64,000 bases of DNA from an uncultured Verrucomicrobiae bacterium (lineage in GTDB: Bacteria; Verrucomicrobiota; Verrucomicrobiia; Limisphaerales; UBA1096), in the NCBI GenBank assembly GCA_937770485.1, contig CALJHX010000013.1:16389-80388 (forward strand), given 5' to 3'. Of this stretch, positions 16,152 through 28,900 are shown piece after piece (within the stretch, counting starts at the first letter, position 1; every line of letters begins with the position of its first letter). Below the pieces are notes generated by a model. It saw nothing but the letters and a program-made list of their open reading frames with translations. It made no database searches and was not told the DNA's origin. Both the position numbers and the translations under genes were made by a program.

Positions 16152-18946
16152 TCACTTGGTTAACTGAATCCACTCGCCAGTCCAATCTTCCGGCGGAGGG
16201 TTCTCGGTGAAGTGGTCGCACTGCTCTATGTAGGCCAAGCTGGGGCCGTCATCGGGGACGATCTTGAGGCAGTCCTCGAAGCCGCGCTTGGCCTCGACGA
16301 AGTCGCGCTTGGCATAGATATCCCACGTCGACTCGAACTTGGCGACGAGATTGGCCATGGTCTCGTCGAGATCGCCCTTCTTGGCCAAAAGCTCGTAGAC
16401 GCCGACCGCCTGTTTCTTGCCCTTGGCCACGAGCAGACCAAGTTTGCGCACCTCGATCTTGTCCTTGGCCATGTCGTAGGTGCTTTGGCCAATCATGATC
16501 AGGATGGTGAAAATTTTGCAGGCCGGCTCGAATCGGGCGGCCTGATTCACGGCGTCGCCCATCACGGTGTACTGCATCTTCTGGGTGGAACCCATGTTGC
16601 CGGCGGAGACGAAGCCGGTGTTGATGCCCATACGCGCCCCGATTTCAACATCGTATTTCTCCTTCAACTCGACGCTCAATGACTTGAGTTTTTCCTGCTG
16701 CTCAATGGCCGCCCAGCAGCATTTCCAGGCGTGCGAGTGGGGATCGTCGTCACCCCAGATCGGCACACCGTAGTCGGCCATGATAGCGTCGCCCTCGTAT
16801 TTGTCGATGTAACCGCCGTAGTTGATTATGATGTCGCTCATCGGCGTAAGGTACTCGTTGAGCACGGCGGCCAACTGCTCGGCGCTGAGTTTCTCGGAGA
16901 TGGTCGTGAAGCCGGCGACGTCGGAAAAAAACATCGTCGCCTCACGACGCTCGCCGGCCAGCTTGAGCGAGCCGGATTCCTCCTGGAGATACTTGAGCAC
17001 CTCGGGACTGACCATGGTGGAAAACATGCCGCTGATGGCTTTCTTCTGCCGCCCCTCGGTCAGGAACAGGTAAAACACCATCAGCACCGCCGAGCCGAAC
17101 ATGGCCAGCGCCGGCGGGATGAGCGGCAGCCAAAGCTGGTTGCTGAAAAACTGCCACCACGTGTAGGCCACCAGGCCGACTAACATAACGGGCGCCAAAA
17201 CCAACAGGCGCGGGCCGGGGTTTTCACGGACGACAAACCCTAGTAGAACACCCATGAAACTCCAGAATGCGATCCACCAGGACTCGCCGCTTCTTGTCCA
17301 ATATTGAGTCATCTCGTCTCCGTTGTAGAAGGATCGAAGCAACTGGTCGGTCGCCAGGGCGTGTGTCGCAAGCAACCGCTCCCGGTCGTCATGTGGCATG
17401 GCGTAATAGTCCTTCAAACTAGATGCCACCGCTCCGAAGAACACCAACTTGCCCTCGATGTCAGCCAGTTTAACGGAGCACCGGCATTCGCCGCTCTTAC
17501 AGCAGGACGCCGATGCACCCTCACCTTCCTTCGCCTTTTCATCCCCCATCAAGGCCCGAACGGTGAACCTCGGAAATTGATCGGAACTCGCGCCGCGGTA
17601 ATCCATGCGTAAGTGTAACCACCGGCATCGGTTCCGGAATAAGGGCCGCGGTCACCGTCAAATTTCGTAAAAAGAGCCTTGCCTATTTTCAGTTCGGACA
17701 GATCATCCCGCACTGAACCAAAGGCAAAATCCGGCATCACAATCTCGTTCGTAGCACTGTTTTCGCCAGCAGGACGGAACACTGTCCCGCTCTCCACATT
17801 CTCAGTTTCGCCAACCTTGCAAATCACTCGAGCCACCAAGTCCGCCCCCAAGCCATCGATACCGTCCGGCTTAAGGCCGGTTGAAGGGTCGTTGTCCGTA
17901 TCCAGCAGAATACTGAATTCGTACTCGACCCCAATGGCTTCCGGATACCAATCGAAGGGGGGCAAAGCCACTCCACTCACTCGAGTGTCAACGGCTAACA
18001 CGCCGTCGGCCGTGGTCACCGTGACGGACGTAATATCTCCATTTGAATCACCGACATCTCCGCCATCCAGCAATTCAATAATGTTGGTGGACGGAATCAC
18101 TTCCCCTTCCTCGCTGTATTGCAACGGATTGTCGGATGCGACGAACTTGATCACTTCGGTGTTGTCAATCTCGACCGCTTGATCCCGGGTGGTTTTCTGC
18201 ACCACCGCCATGGCAATCTGCTGCCCATTGGTCAGCCCAAGGGATTGGAATGGCAACGATGGGATTTTCAAAATAGGACCCGGCGCAGCCACCAGCAACT
18301 CCCACCAGTTTTTTCCGATATACCTGCTTGCCATCTGGATCGCCAGCGACGGGTGGATGCCGGCATCCGAGTAAAAATACAACATACCCCGGCGGATTTT
18401 CAGATCGGGATCACTCGCGAAGGAGTTTTCAGCCACCCGGAGAGCATTGCCTTGGAGGACTGCTGGCGGCTTAATCGTAAGCTCCGGTTCCTTGAGATCG
18501 ATCTGAGAAATCGTGATGATGTTCGCGTTGTTGGTAAGCACCTCATTCAGATAATGTATGAGATCGCCCCGCTTGGGCACCGGCATGTCGCGGTAAAGAT
18601 CCAGCGCAATGGCCGCCGGCTTCAACGAGGCTATCTTGCCGAGAATTTGTGCGACGGTGTCGTCCTGTAACGGCCATCCAAATCGTTGAATATCCCATTC
18701 ATCGGCACCGATGATGACGACGTTGGTGTGGGTGATCATTTTGGTGCCGAAGTCCGGCTTCTGACGCAAGTGAAGAAAGTCGTGGTGCTGCAACTCCTGC
18801 GTCACGATGTAGCCGTTGGTCCGGAGCTTGTTGACAGCCCAAAAGATGCCGCCGCCCACCACCAGTGCCACGAGCACATCGACCCAGAATGCCCCCTTGG
18901 ACATACGTTTCCAGATAGCAGCCTGCCAATCTTGAATTATTTTCAT
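16152..18946 (-). CDS. CHASE2-domain adenylate cyclase (one frameshift)
   Basis: Membrane sensor making cAMP. An N-terminal anchor helix (residues about 21-40) leads to an extracytoplasmic CHASE2 domain (TNVVIIGADEWDIQRFGWP, AAIALDLYRDMPVP, VPINFRG), then three membrane helices and a class III cyclase domain with both metal aspartates (MFFSDVAGFTTIS; KYEGDAIMADYG) and TVMGDAVNQAARFE. Lys in DKYEGD favours ATP over GTP. The frame breaks near 17565-17574: the upstream frame ends shortly after NFRG and the downstream frame continues with FTVRALMG, so one base is missing. CHASE2 is interrupted by about 210 extra residues (240-453), Asp-rich with DTDNDPSTGL. It lies 59 bases after the CHAT gene. 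Confidence 0.85.
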
Positions 18947-19005
18947 TCGGTCAGGAAAACCAAGTAAAGCATCACCGCTTTTTCATCCAGCTAAAACATT
19001 AGCCG

Positions 19006-21237
19006 TCACAGCCAGTTGCCAATCATGATGTACGGTGCCCAGTAGCGGGGATGCCGGAAGCGGGGGTCGTTGCGGAGAACCGTCTGCGCGTGCTGCAAGG
19101 CCTTAGCCTTGGATGTACCAGGCTTGGCCAAGGCGCGATAAAACTCGTCCACCATCAGCGCCGAGGCCTGGTCGCTCACAAACCAAAGGCTGGCCAGCGC
19201 CGCCCGGCACCCGGCCTTGATCGCCACGCCCGCCAGGCCAAGCGCAGCCTTGTCGTCGCCGGCCGCCGTCTGGCACGCGCTCAGCGTAAGCAACTCCACC
19301 GGCGAGCCGCGATAGCTGCTTGGTCGGATGAGGTTTTCCAAGTCGTCCAACGTGAGAAACCCATCGTAAGTCAGCACAAAAGTACTATCCGCCCGTCCAC
19401 TAAACTGTCCGTGAGAAGCAATGTGAACATAGCGAAAGTCATTACGCAGGAATGTGTCCTCGAGATCGCCCTTGAGGAACGTTCCGTCCATCAATGTCGT
19501 CGGGGCAAAACTCTTTGAGATCAGTTCCGCCTCCTGGACAACCGCCGGCAGTCCAGGGAAACCGTGGCGTTCCACCGCAAGCCCGCTGAACAAAAATCGC
19601 GAGTTGGGGGAGGTGGCCTCCTGCGACTCGATTAAGCTCAGCCCCGGCGCGACGGCGACAGCATATTGCTCAAGCAAATATTCATTGCCGTCGAAGAGCG
19701 CCGCCATCGGGACGTTGCGCAGCGCGCCGTCAGGGACGAATACCAGCGTATCCACGCCGTCGGCTTCCAGGATTGTTTTGATCGGCTCAATGATCCACTC
19801 GTACAGCGCTTCGGCGTGACCCTTGAAAAAGTAGGTTGTGCGCCGCTCGACATGATGGCGGAACAGGCGTGCCTGATCCATCAGGCGGCGACTCGACACA
19901 TCCACAGTCACCTTCTTCAATCCGGATTTAGTCTCGATGAGCAACTCCAACCGGCTCTCAAGCGGGATGATGTAAACGATCGCCGCCGTCGGGGACATTT
20001 GACCGATGCTCTTTGCCCCCGCATTGACCATGTTCGCGCAGTCATCCTGAAAGTAGTCAGACAACTCAGCACCCTTGAGGGCCTCGACGGTATCGCGGGC
20101 CTCGACAAGCAGCGCGGTCCGCGCCATCTCATCATTCACCCCGTCGGCCTTTTTCAAGAGCAAGTCGGACAACTCGTAGTACAACGGGCCCACCGAGTCG
20201 CGAAAAGTCGTCGGGCTGTTGTCGTTACCATAAACAATGGCCAAGTCGCCTCGAATCGAAGTCAGGTTGTCCAGCGCCGTCTTGTATGCGCCGATCGCCC
20301 GGTCGCGATCGCCGAGTTGATTGTGCAGACGCCCGACGAGCCACTGCCACTGATACATTGCGTCATAAAGTTTGTGTTTCTGCGCCAGCCGTAGTGCCGC
20401 CCGGCTCAACTGCAGCGCCTCGGCGTAACGCCCCTCCGTCTCGTACAAGCCAGCGAGAAAACCAATTGAGTAAGCCTGGCTTGCCTCGTCGCCGACCTTC
20501 CGGGCCTCGACAACGGATTTGTGGTATTGCTCTCCGCCCTTGGCCATGTAGGCCCCGCGCTGCTCTCGATCAGCGGCGGTGTCCATCATCCGGCTGTAAA
20601 CATCGCCCAGCTTGATGTAAAGCAACGCCTTGTCGCGCCCATTTTTTGCCTTGGCAATGTTCATCTCGGCGTCGCCTGCGTACTCTTCTGCCAAGCTCAT
20701 CGAACCGTGAAAGGCCGCCGCCGTGCCCATGCCGATGCGGCAACGGGCGGCCAACTCATGGTTGCCGTCCTTGTCGGCCTGATCAACCGCCTGCTTGAAA
20801 TTCCAAACCGCGTCCTCGTAGTTGCCCATACCGACGAGCAAGTTGCCGAGGTTGACGCGAATGCCCGACTCGAGCGATTTATCGCCCAATTCCTCGGCGA
20901 TCTTCAGACTCTCTAGCAGATAAATATCCGGCTCCTCCCTAGGGGCGCGGTATTTGCGACTGGCCAGGATCCAGAGGCTCGCTAGGTTGTTCTTCACTAG
21001 GGCCTCCGTCCGCCGGTCTCCGGCGGACTGCGCCTGGACAAGTGCTTGCTTGAGGGCATTCTGAGCCAAATTCACCTGCCCCTTGGCCTGGTATGCTGCT
21101 GCTTGATTGAGCAGTCCAGATACATCCGCGCTTTTCGACCCCGCCGCCTGACCAAGGTCAGGGAACATCAATCCGACCAATGCCAAGCGAATGAGCAACG
21201 GGAGAGCGTGGTTGGTGATTTGAATGTTTATGGTCAT
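19006..21237 (-). CDS. Secreted TPR-CHAT domain protein (caspase-like peptidase fold)
   Basis: CHAT (caspase HetF associated with TPR) domains are clan CD cysteine peptidase relatives. The start at 21237 overlaps the tpsB stop as ATGA; a longer start would add 11 residues. An N-terminal hydrophobic segment ending near GQAAGS suggests export. Tetratricopeptide repeats fill about residues 35-390 (LVKNNLASLWIL, SGIRVNLGNLLVGMGNYEDA, FLAGLYETEGRYAEALQLSR). The CHAT domain (about 420 to the end) keeps both catalytic residues: His in YVHIASHGQFSG and Cys in LLTLSACQTAAGDD, followed by GLAGVAIKAGCRAALASLW. Coupled to a TpsA/TpsB pair, it may process or regulate the exoprotein; that role is inference. 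Confidence 0.9.
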   Translation of the reverse strand: MTINIQITNHALPLLIRLALVGLMFPDLGQAAGSKSADVSGLLNQAAAYQAKGQVNLAQNALKQALVQAQSAGDRRTEALVKNNLASLWILASRKYRAPREEPDIYLLESLKIAEELGDKSLESGIRVNLGNLLVGMGNYEDAVWNFKQAVDQADKDGNHELAARCRIGMGTAAAFHGSMSLAEEYAGDAEMNIAKAKNGRDKALLYIKLGDVYSRMMDTAADREQRGAYMAKGGEQYHKSVVEARKVGDEASQAYSIGFLAGLYETEGRYAEALQLSRAALRLAQKHKLYDAMYQWQWLVGRLHNQLGDRDRAIGAYKTALDNLTSIRGDLAIVYGNDNSPTTFRDSVGPLYYELSDLLLKKADGVNDEMARTALLVEARDTVEALKGAELSDYFQDDCANMVNAGAKSIGQMSPTAAIVYIIPLESRLELLIETKSGLKKVTVDVSSRRLMDQARLFRHHVERRTTYFFKGHAEALYEWIIEPIKTILEADGVDTLVFVPDGALRNVPMAALFDGNEYLLEQYAVAVAPGLSLIESQEATSPNSRFLFSGLAVERHGFPGLPAVVQEAELISKSFAPTTLMDGTFLKGDLEDTFLRNDFRYVHIASHGQFSGRADSTFVLTYDGFLTLDDLENLIRPSSYRGSPVELLTLSACQTAAGDDKAALGLAGVAIKAGCRAALASLWFVSDQASALMVDEFYRALAKPGTSKAKALQHAQTVLRNDPRFRHPRYWAPYIMIGNWL

Positions 21238-22923
21238 TGTTGCGGTCCGATGTATTGGGTCGGATCCCAAAAGTCGGCGCCGATCCGAATTTGAAAGTGG
21301 ATGCCGTAATCCTGCAGGTCGCCGTCGTTCGGGATGTCGAAATCCTTGAACGCATGTCCCCAGTAGACGGCCATGTTGATGTAGTCACTTGGGTTGTATG
21401 TGATACCCAGCCCAGCGCTGTAAATCGTCTCGCGGTTCCTCGGCCCATCAGTATTCCAACCAGTGCCGTAGTCGAAAAACGGAACCAGGTACACCAGGGC
21501 TTTACCATAACGATCCTTGTAAACCGGAATGCGTAGCTCCGGAGAAAGAACCACCGCGTTGTCGCGGATCAACTGGTTTTCACGGTAGCCGCGAATGGTG
21601 TTCATGCCGCCTAAGCTAAATTGCTCCATCGAGACCACTCTTTGGTCGGTGTACTGGTGCAATAACTTCACGACTCAACAGCGTGTCGTTACTAGACACC
21701 GATTCCACCCACGAGGCCTGTGTCATCCATGTGAAATATTTCCGATCGAAGTCCTCCGTCATAATTGGGTCGAGCTTGTCCAAACCAAAACTGAAAGTCG
21801 TGCGGGCGGCGATCACGCGCTCCTGCGACCGGTAAACATACTCCGGGCTGAAGCGCAGCGCGGTAATGCGGGTCTGCCCTCCCACCGACCCGGGCGAAAT
21901 TGAGAAGAGCTCGCCGGACACGAGCACCTCGCTTCGCCGGTGCTCGCCCTTTAATGTCACGCTGAACTCGTGCTGAAAGTCACGGTACAACGGCTGCCGC
22001 AATGCCACGGTGTACAAGCGCGTGTCGCTCTGGATGTCGAGTGCCTCGAACGGCTCCTCGAGAATTGCGTAGTCGCTCTGCGTCAAACCCAGCTCCAGCG
22101 TTGTGTCCCAGCGCGTCAGTGGCAGGCTGTAAAACAGGGAGTAATTGCCGGCATCCCCAAAGTCCACATCCCTCATCCCCTCCTGGGTGAACGTGTAGTT
22201 CGCTCGCAACGTATCACCGAGGCTCGTGAGGTTCTTTGTGCCCAAGAACACTTCCGCCTCCTCCGCCCCGACACTGGGGGGACGCCGGTTACTGATACCG
22301 ACCCCCACGTCAAACAGCTTCTTTTCGGTGACGATCATGTCGAGATGGCTCTGCCCCAGTTCCTCACCCGGAACGAGTGCTGTATTGATTTTTCGAATCT
22401 TGTCGTCACGCTGTATCAACTCCAGTGCGAGCTTGAGATCGTCCAGGTTGAGCGGCGTTCCAACTTCGCGGTGCACCCGCTTGCGAAGATAGCCGGAACG
22501 CAGCCAGCCCTGGTTCATCACATTCACGGCATCGAGGTAGCCCTCAACAACCCGGATTTTCAGGACGCCTCCCGCCATATCCTGCTCGTCAATCACTGCG
22601 CCAGAGTTGACGTATCGGTGATCAAAATAATGTTTTGAAACCGCTTTTCGCACTCCCTCCAGTTCCTCAATGTTTACTTTTTTGCCGAGCCGATCTTTCA
22701 CAAGTGCCAACAACTCGGCGTCGGAGAAAACCGTATTCCCATCAAACTCGACCCCATTGAGGACGATCTCCGCCGGTTCATCATCAACGATCCCCAAATC
22801 CTTCAAGGGCGGCAGCACGCCTTCCTGCGAAACTCCCAACGGCACAAACGCCGCGAGCACCATCAACAGTAAACAAACACCATTGGCATAGACTGACTTC
22901 ATGAATTTAAAACGAAATCTCAT
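21234..22923 (-). CDS. TpsB/FhaC-ShlB family outer-membrane transporter (one frameshift)
   Basis: Omp85-superfamily pore that exports a TpsA partner across the outer membrane. A signal peptide (to about residue 32) is followed by POTRA domains (VLNGVEFDGNTVFSDAELLA; IRVVEGYLDAVNVMNQGWL) and a 16-strand-type barrel (ISNRRPPSVGAEEAEVFLG onwards) ending with the family loop GGMNTIRGYREN. Translation breaks near 21660-21675: the first frame runs out after NDTLLSREV, while the next frame continues with LLHQYTDQRVVSMEQF, so one base is extra or two are missing. Otherwise the barrel is intact, so an assembly indel is likely. The start overlaps the tpsA stop by one base (TAATG). Confidence 0.88.
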
Positions 22924-25900
22924 TACTCATCACTCCTTTCACTTGGCTTATTTGCATCATCTAGCTCGGGAATGATTAATGTCGGCAGATAACTGTGCGA
23001 AGCCCAGACCGGGATGCCGCCCTGTCCGTTCAGGAAGAAGCTGCTGACATCCCCGGCCAACCGCAGCGCGCAGCGCTCGGCAAGGTTGATGTTTTTGCTG
23101 ACCAACGTTTGCGGCAACACCACGAGGCCGCTGCCCACGTCAGTGTCCGGCGTGCGAATCTCCACCGTGCCCTGTAGACCAAATTCAGACGACGCCGTGA
23201 TGCTCGTCTCGATCGACGGCAGAAAGCCGTCCGCCGTGATCAGGATGTACCCGCCGTGACCTTGGATGGCATTGGCGGAAAGAAGGCTTCGCTGCAACAC
23301 CAGCGTCTCCGGTGCCTCGACTAAAATGTTGCCGCCGTCCTGCCCTGCCTCAGCGGTGATCCGGCCGTCTCGGAGGAAAAAATCACCCTCGCCATAAAGC
23401 CGCACGCTGCCGCCGTCGAGTTTCGCCGAGGCGCTGAGTTCGCTGTTGTCCACCAGCACGTGGCCGCTGGTTTGGATGGTAATATCGCCTCCATTGGCCA
23501 AGGCGGATTGTACCGAGACTTGGCCGTCGTTCCGCAGTAACATGGTTTGGCCAATGCCGAGGTTGATGCTGCCAGCAGCCCCATCGCCGGAACTGGCACT
23601 GCCGATAAGGGCCCCATCAAGATCTAGGTTCTCCGTGTCCAAATGGATCGTGCCAGCGCCCCCCCCGGCCACGGTGCTGGTGACGAAACCGCTACGAGCC
23701 ACTTCACTTCTTGAGTCAGCATCGACGTCCTTCGGGTCAAACCACTCGCCCTGTCCGCTGATGGTCACGATGTCCGCGGCGATATCGATTTCGCCCGCTT
23801 GCCCAGGCCCGAACGCCGCGCTCTCGATCCGGCCGCCGTTGGCCAAGTGCAATTCACCAGCCTGCACTCGCACGCGGCTGCCGACACCCGAGCCGCTGGT
23901 GCTGCCATAAACCGAGCCGTGGTCGACCACCATTACATCTGCCTTTATGTGCACCGTGCCACCGTCGCCGGTGTCGCGCACGTCGGCCACGATCGCCCCC
24001 TGCGTGGCCAACCGGAGTTGGCCGGCATCGATCTCGATCGCCCCGCCGTTGCCGGCATTCAGCGCACCGGCATAAACTCGGGCGTTGTCGGAGACTTCCA
24101 GCGTGTCGGTCTTAATGGAAATGCTCCCGGCATCGCCATCTGTAAAGCTGTCACTGGCTACGCGGCTTTTTGCAGAGATGGTCACCGTGCCCGCCTCGAT
24201 GGCCACCCCGCCGGCATCGCCGAAATTCGGGGCGCTAGTGATGCCAAGGTACTGCCGCCAGGCGGCGATCATATTGGACGGCTCGGTATTGCTCACGACC
24301 GAGCTGCCTTCTACCAACATTACTTGGCCGCCGGTGAGCGAAATATTGCCGGCCAAACGGTACGGCATGCGCGTGGTGCTCTTAAGGAAACTGCCGCCAG
24401 TGAGATTCACATTTCCACCAGCGAGTGTGATGCTGCCGTTGCGAAAAACTTCCTGCTCAAAGTCGGGATTAAAAATGCCGTACTCGCCGGCCAACTCCGT
24501 CGCATCGGTGGTGCTGGAAATATAGGCACGGCCGTTAAGTCGGATGTCGTCACCGGTCAGGGTGATATTGCCTGATCGGCCGATATCAAGTGCCGTGCTG
24601 CTGACCGAACTTCCGCTCTCAAGCAGAATGGACGGTGCCTTAAGCGAGACCTCACCCGCATCACCGTAAGCGCCAGGCTGGTGCTTGTCCGGGTTGTAGC
24701 CGGTGCTTGGCAGCGGCACGCCGCTCCCGATATTTGAGCCGTTGGCCAAACGGATGGAGTCCGCCTCAGCGGTGACAGAACCAGCAGAACCTGCATCTCG
24801 CATGATACTTTGCACCTTGGCCCCGTTGTCCAAGGTTAATTCGCCGACCGCCAGATTGATGTCGCCGGCTTGGCCACTGCCAAGACTTTCGGAGTAAATC
24901 CGCGCGCCATTGAGATGTAACTTGTTGGCTTCGATCAGCCAATCAGTCGCTGCGAACCGTGTACCACTCGTACTGCTCAGGTAGGTTGTGTTGTCCATCT
25001 CCAGCGTGCCGGCCTGAATGGTGATGTCGCGCACTACGGGCTGATCGACTGTATCCGAGTCCTTGATTTCGATCTGTGAATGATTGGCGAGCGTGAGCGT
25101 ACCGGTGGCGACGATGCGGTGCTCGAAGTTGCTGTGGAGCGACAGCTTGGATGCGTTGAAGACGATGTCTCTAGCCTGAATATCCACCGCCGAGACGCCA
25201 TGCCCGCCCGGCAGACCCTTGTTCGGGCCGACGGTGTCGAAATCGTCGTTGGTCTGGAAACCTGGCAGGAAGGTGATCGTTTCGTCCGCCTGCATAACGA
25301 GGTTCGGTGCGGTGTAGTCGACGATGTCATCGTGCACCAGGAAGAAGCTCGTGCCCCAGCGCTTGTCGTTGAACTGTTCATCATAGCCGATCCGTATGTT
25401 TTTACCCTTGAACGTCACCGAGTGGGTTTCGGAGGGATCGGAGTTGACATAAATGTAGCGACCCAAGCCAAGCGTCAGTTGATCCTCCGCCTCGAACGTG
25501 AGGTTGCCGGTGTAGTGGCCGTCGAACCACAGTACTGGATTCGGCACCGCCTGCCCGGTCACGTTCCTTCCTTGAAACAAAATATCGCCACCACGGCCGA
25601 CCGGCCCGGATTCCACGAAGCCTTTCCCTGCCAGGAGCAATCCTTCCTGTACAATCGAGATACCGCCGAGCGTGATGTCGTTAGCGGCAATAACACTGAT
25701 GTTGCCAGTCTGTTTGCTATTCTTCGAGTGGGTGTAAAAACTCAGGCTGTTGGCCACAGTTTTCTGCACTTCGCCTTCTTGGGACAGGCCAAGGCTGAGC
25801 GTATCGCCGCTGACTGAGATCGAGCCGTAGCCGTCATCGACCGTCAATCCAGCATCAGCACGAGCCTCGTTGATCAGGCGCCCCATCGGCGCGGCGATCA

Positions 25901-28900
25901 CGCCGCCCTCGATGGAAACAGTCGAGGTCGGCCCTTGGTACGCGATCATTTTCACGCCACTGGCTCGGTCAAAATCTGGGCCGTCCAGTACTACGTTCTC
26001 GGCCTTGAGCCTGACCGGTGACAACCCACCGGCGCCGTACGAGGCGGCATCAACAAACTGATTCATCGCGCCGCTGATCGAATCGGCCATCGTAATCGTG
26101 ACCGCTCCAGCCCGACCGTTGCCAGCTTTATTTTGGAACGAGAGAGATTGCACCGAGCCACCGTTTCCTTGGAATGACCCGCCGCCAATTACCAACTCGC
26201 CACCATCGCCCCCGGCGGCCACGGTCCGGATATTTCCGTCCTCCAAACTGACCGTGCCAGCATTAATCCGGATCGCCCCGCCGGTCTCACCCTCCGGGCT
26301 TACGGTACTAATGACGCCTCCGCTGGAAAGACTCAGCGTAGCAGCATCGATTCGAACATCGCCACCATTGCCAGTGATGGCTGCGCCTCCACTGCGAAAG
26401 CTTACATTGCCACCAATGATAGACAAACCATCACCAGCATTGGCCGAACTAGCTTGGCCAAGCGTGGCGCCGATGATTTGCACGTCGCCCCGTGTGTCGG
26501 TGATGAATCCAACCGGCTTGTTTTCGGAGAGCGCATCGGCGGCAGTCTCCAAGTCCACCTTGGCTCCGCCATCGAACTCGACAGCGTTGCCGGCAAACAA
26601 CGTCAATTTACCCACTTGGCTGAACTGCGCATTGGGGCCGACCACAAACCCACTTGGGTTCATCAAAATCAAGTCGGCAGGTTTCACCCCGAGGTCGATA
26701 GCACCATCCAGCACCGATGACTCGCCGCCGGTCACGCGGGCGAACACCCGCTCGTGTGTCTCGCCGAGGTTCGAGAATGTAAGCTGCTGGCCGTTGAACA
26801 GCGAAAGCGAAGCCAGGCTGAAGAATCGGTTTTCGCCCTTGGCCAAACCAAGCGCTCCGTCGAGCGCCACGGCGCCGCCGACACTCGCCGACGCGCCCCA
26901 TGAGGCGTCCGTCGCGACGTTCATTTCCCTCGCTTGACCAAGCGTGATGCCGGCTCCACCAATCCAGCTATCGGCGAGTGAAAACGACTTGGTAACCGCA
27001 AGCTTTGTACGACCTGCATCGCCGGTGCCGCGGACGGAGGTATTGATGACGCTCGACTTGATTGCCACCACGCCGCCGCCCACCGTGATGTCATTGCCGT
27101 TAACGCCTGCATCAATAGTATTCATTCCGATGGAACTGATCTCGGAGCCCTCAACGAGCAGCGACTGGCTGCCGAGGATCGTAACCACACCCGGCTGGCC
27201 GGCGACCTCATCTGACAAGGTGAGCTGACTATTTTTAAACTGAACCACCGGGGCCGCCGCCGAGAAGTTTTGCCGTCCGCCGCCTGATATAGTCTCCATC
27301 CTAAAACGGCTGTTGAGCAGCAGCAATTGCCCCGCTGCACTGAGCTCAAGTAGGCTGTTTTGTCCCTGTGACTCCTGTAGCCAGTGCGTCTCGGTTTCCA
27401 CGGTGGTTCCATCAAGTGTCATCTCGCCAGCGGCCATCGTCACCGCACCGTTTTGCATCGAGATGATCGTGCCTTCTTTGGACACAATGGAGGCTTGGGC
27501 AGTGATGTCGAGTGTGCCGTAACCGGAAAGAAACACCGGCAACGCCTTGTCGCGTAGATAAATGTCGCCCTGATTGTACACCTTCGAAAAGTAGTTCACG
27601 TGCTCTATCTTGGCTGAGGTCAACTCAACATCCTTCGCACTCAGCGAGACATCCGCGCGAGCCGAGCTACCCCCGGTTGCGGACACGGTAATCGTCGAGT
27701 TTTCGATTCGCAACAGGTTGATCGCGTCAATATCAAGCGCACCGGCGGCAACGCCCTCCGGCACTTCGCCCGCGTTCATCTCGATACTTGCATTATTTTG
27801 GAGAATAAGACTTCCGGCGTCGATATCGATTGAGCCAACAGCAATGTTGTTGTTGATAATCCTTGAATCAGACCCGCGCGTGCTGATCAAATTATTATCG
27901 ATCAGGAAAGTCTGGGCGACCTTGATCTTGATCTCGCCGCCGTAAACACTGCCGAAGCCCTCTTTTTGCAGGACGATCCCACCTGTGCCGTACATGAATA
28001 ACTCGCCGGCGTTGACATCGATGAGGCGCGGATCCTTCGGCCCGGCATAGATGCCACTCGAGTACGGGGCATTCGGCTTACCGATCTGCAACCTGCCGAC
28101 GACAGCGACACCGATCTCGTCTGCCCGCAGGCCCGCGGCATCGATTAACATCCCGCCCGCCTTGACCGTCATTTTACTCTCCGAATTCTTGGCGTAATCG
28201 GTCAGGTAAACCTCGCCGTTGCTCTCGAGCGTGATGACACCGCCGGTCTCAAGCGACATCGCGCCGCCATATTGCGTGAATAATTTGAAGTTGCTGCCCT
28301 GTTCACCGGAGGCAATCGCAATACCCCCTGCCTTGAGGCTCAAATGGCCTAATTGCTGCCCCTCCGGAAAACTCACGGTCGTGCCGGGGGTTTTTTCTTG
28401 ATCGATCCCTACCTGCACACGGCTGGTGTTGAGCAGGGAAAATTGACCTCCGAGGGAAATACCCACCCCAAGCCCACTGTCGACCCGTGAGCCCCCGTCT
28501 ACCGTCATGTTGCGTCCCGAAATTTCCAGCGTGCTGGGCAGCAGTACGTTGCCGGCGAGCACGCTGCCCTGTGCCAGTTTCAGATCACCGCTAAGCTTGA
28601 TGGACGTCTCTGTTTCGTACTGAATATTGCTGCTGAAAACCTCGAGGGCCGCAGCCTGTATTCCAATCGTCTTTGAGTTCCAGGCGCTGTCGGCTTCCAA
28701 CTTCATGCCGCCGCTAAGTTGAACCGTCGAGGAACTGGCCTCAACCAGACTCGCACCGATGATGGCTATGCCACCCGAGATATTAAGTCCGGCGCGCGAA
28801 TAAAGGTAGCTCTGCCCGGCAATGTTCATCCCGTTTTGGGCAAAAATATCCACGCCGCCCGTCTCTTCGCCAGACAGACCCGAGCCAAACTGAATCCGCG

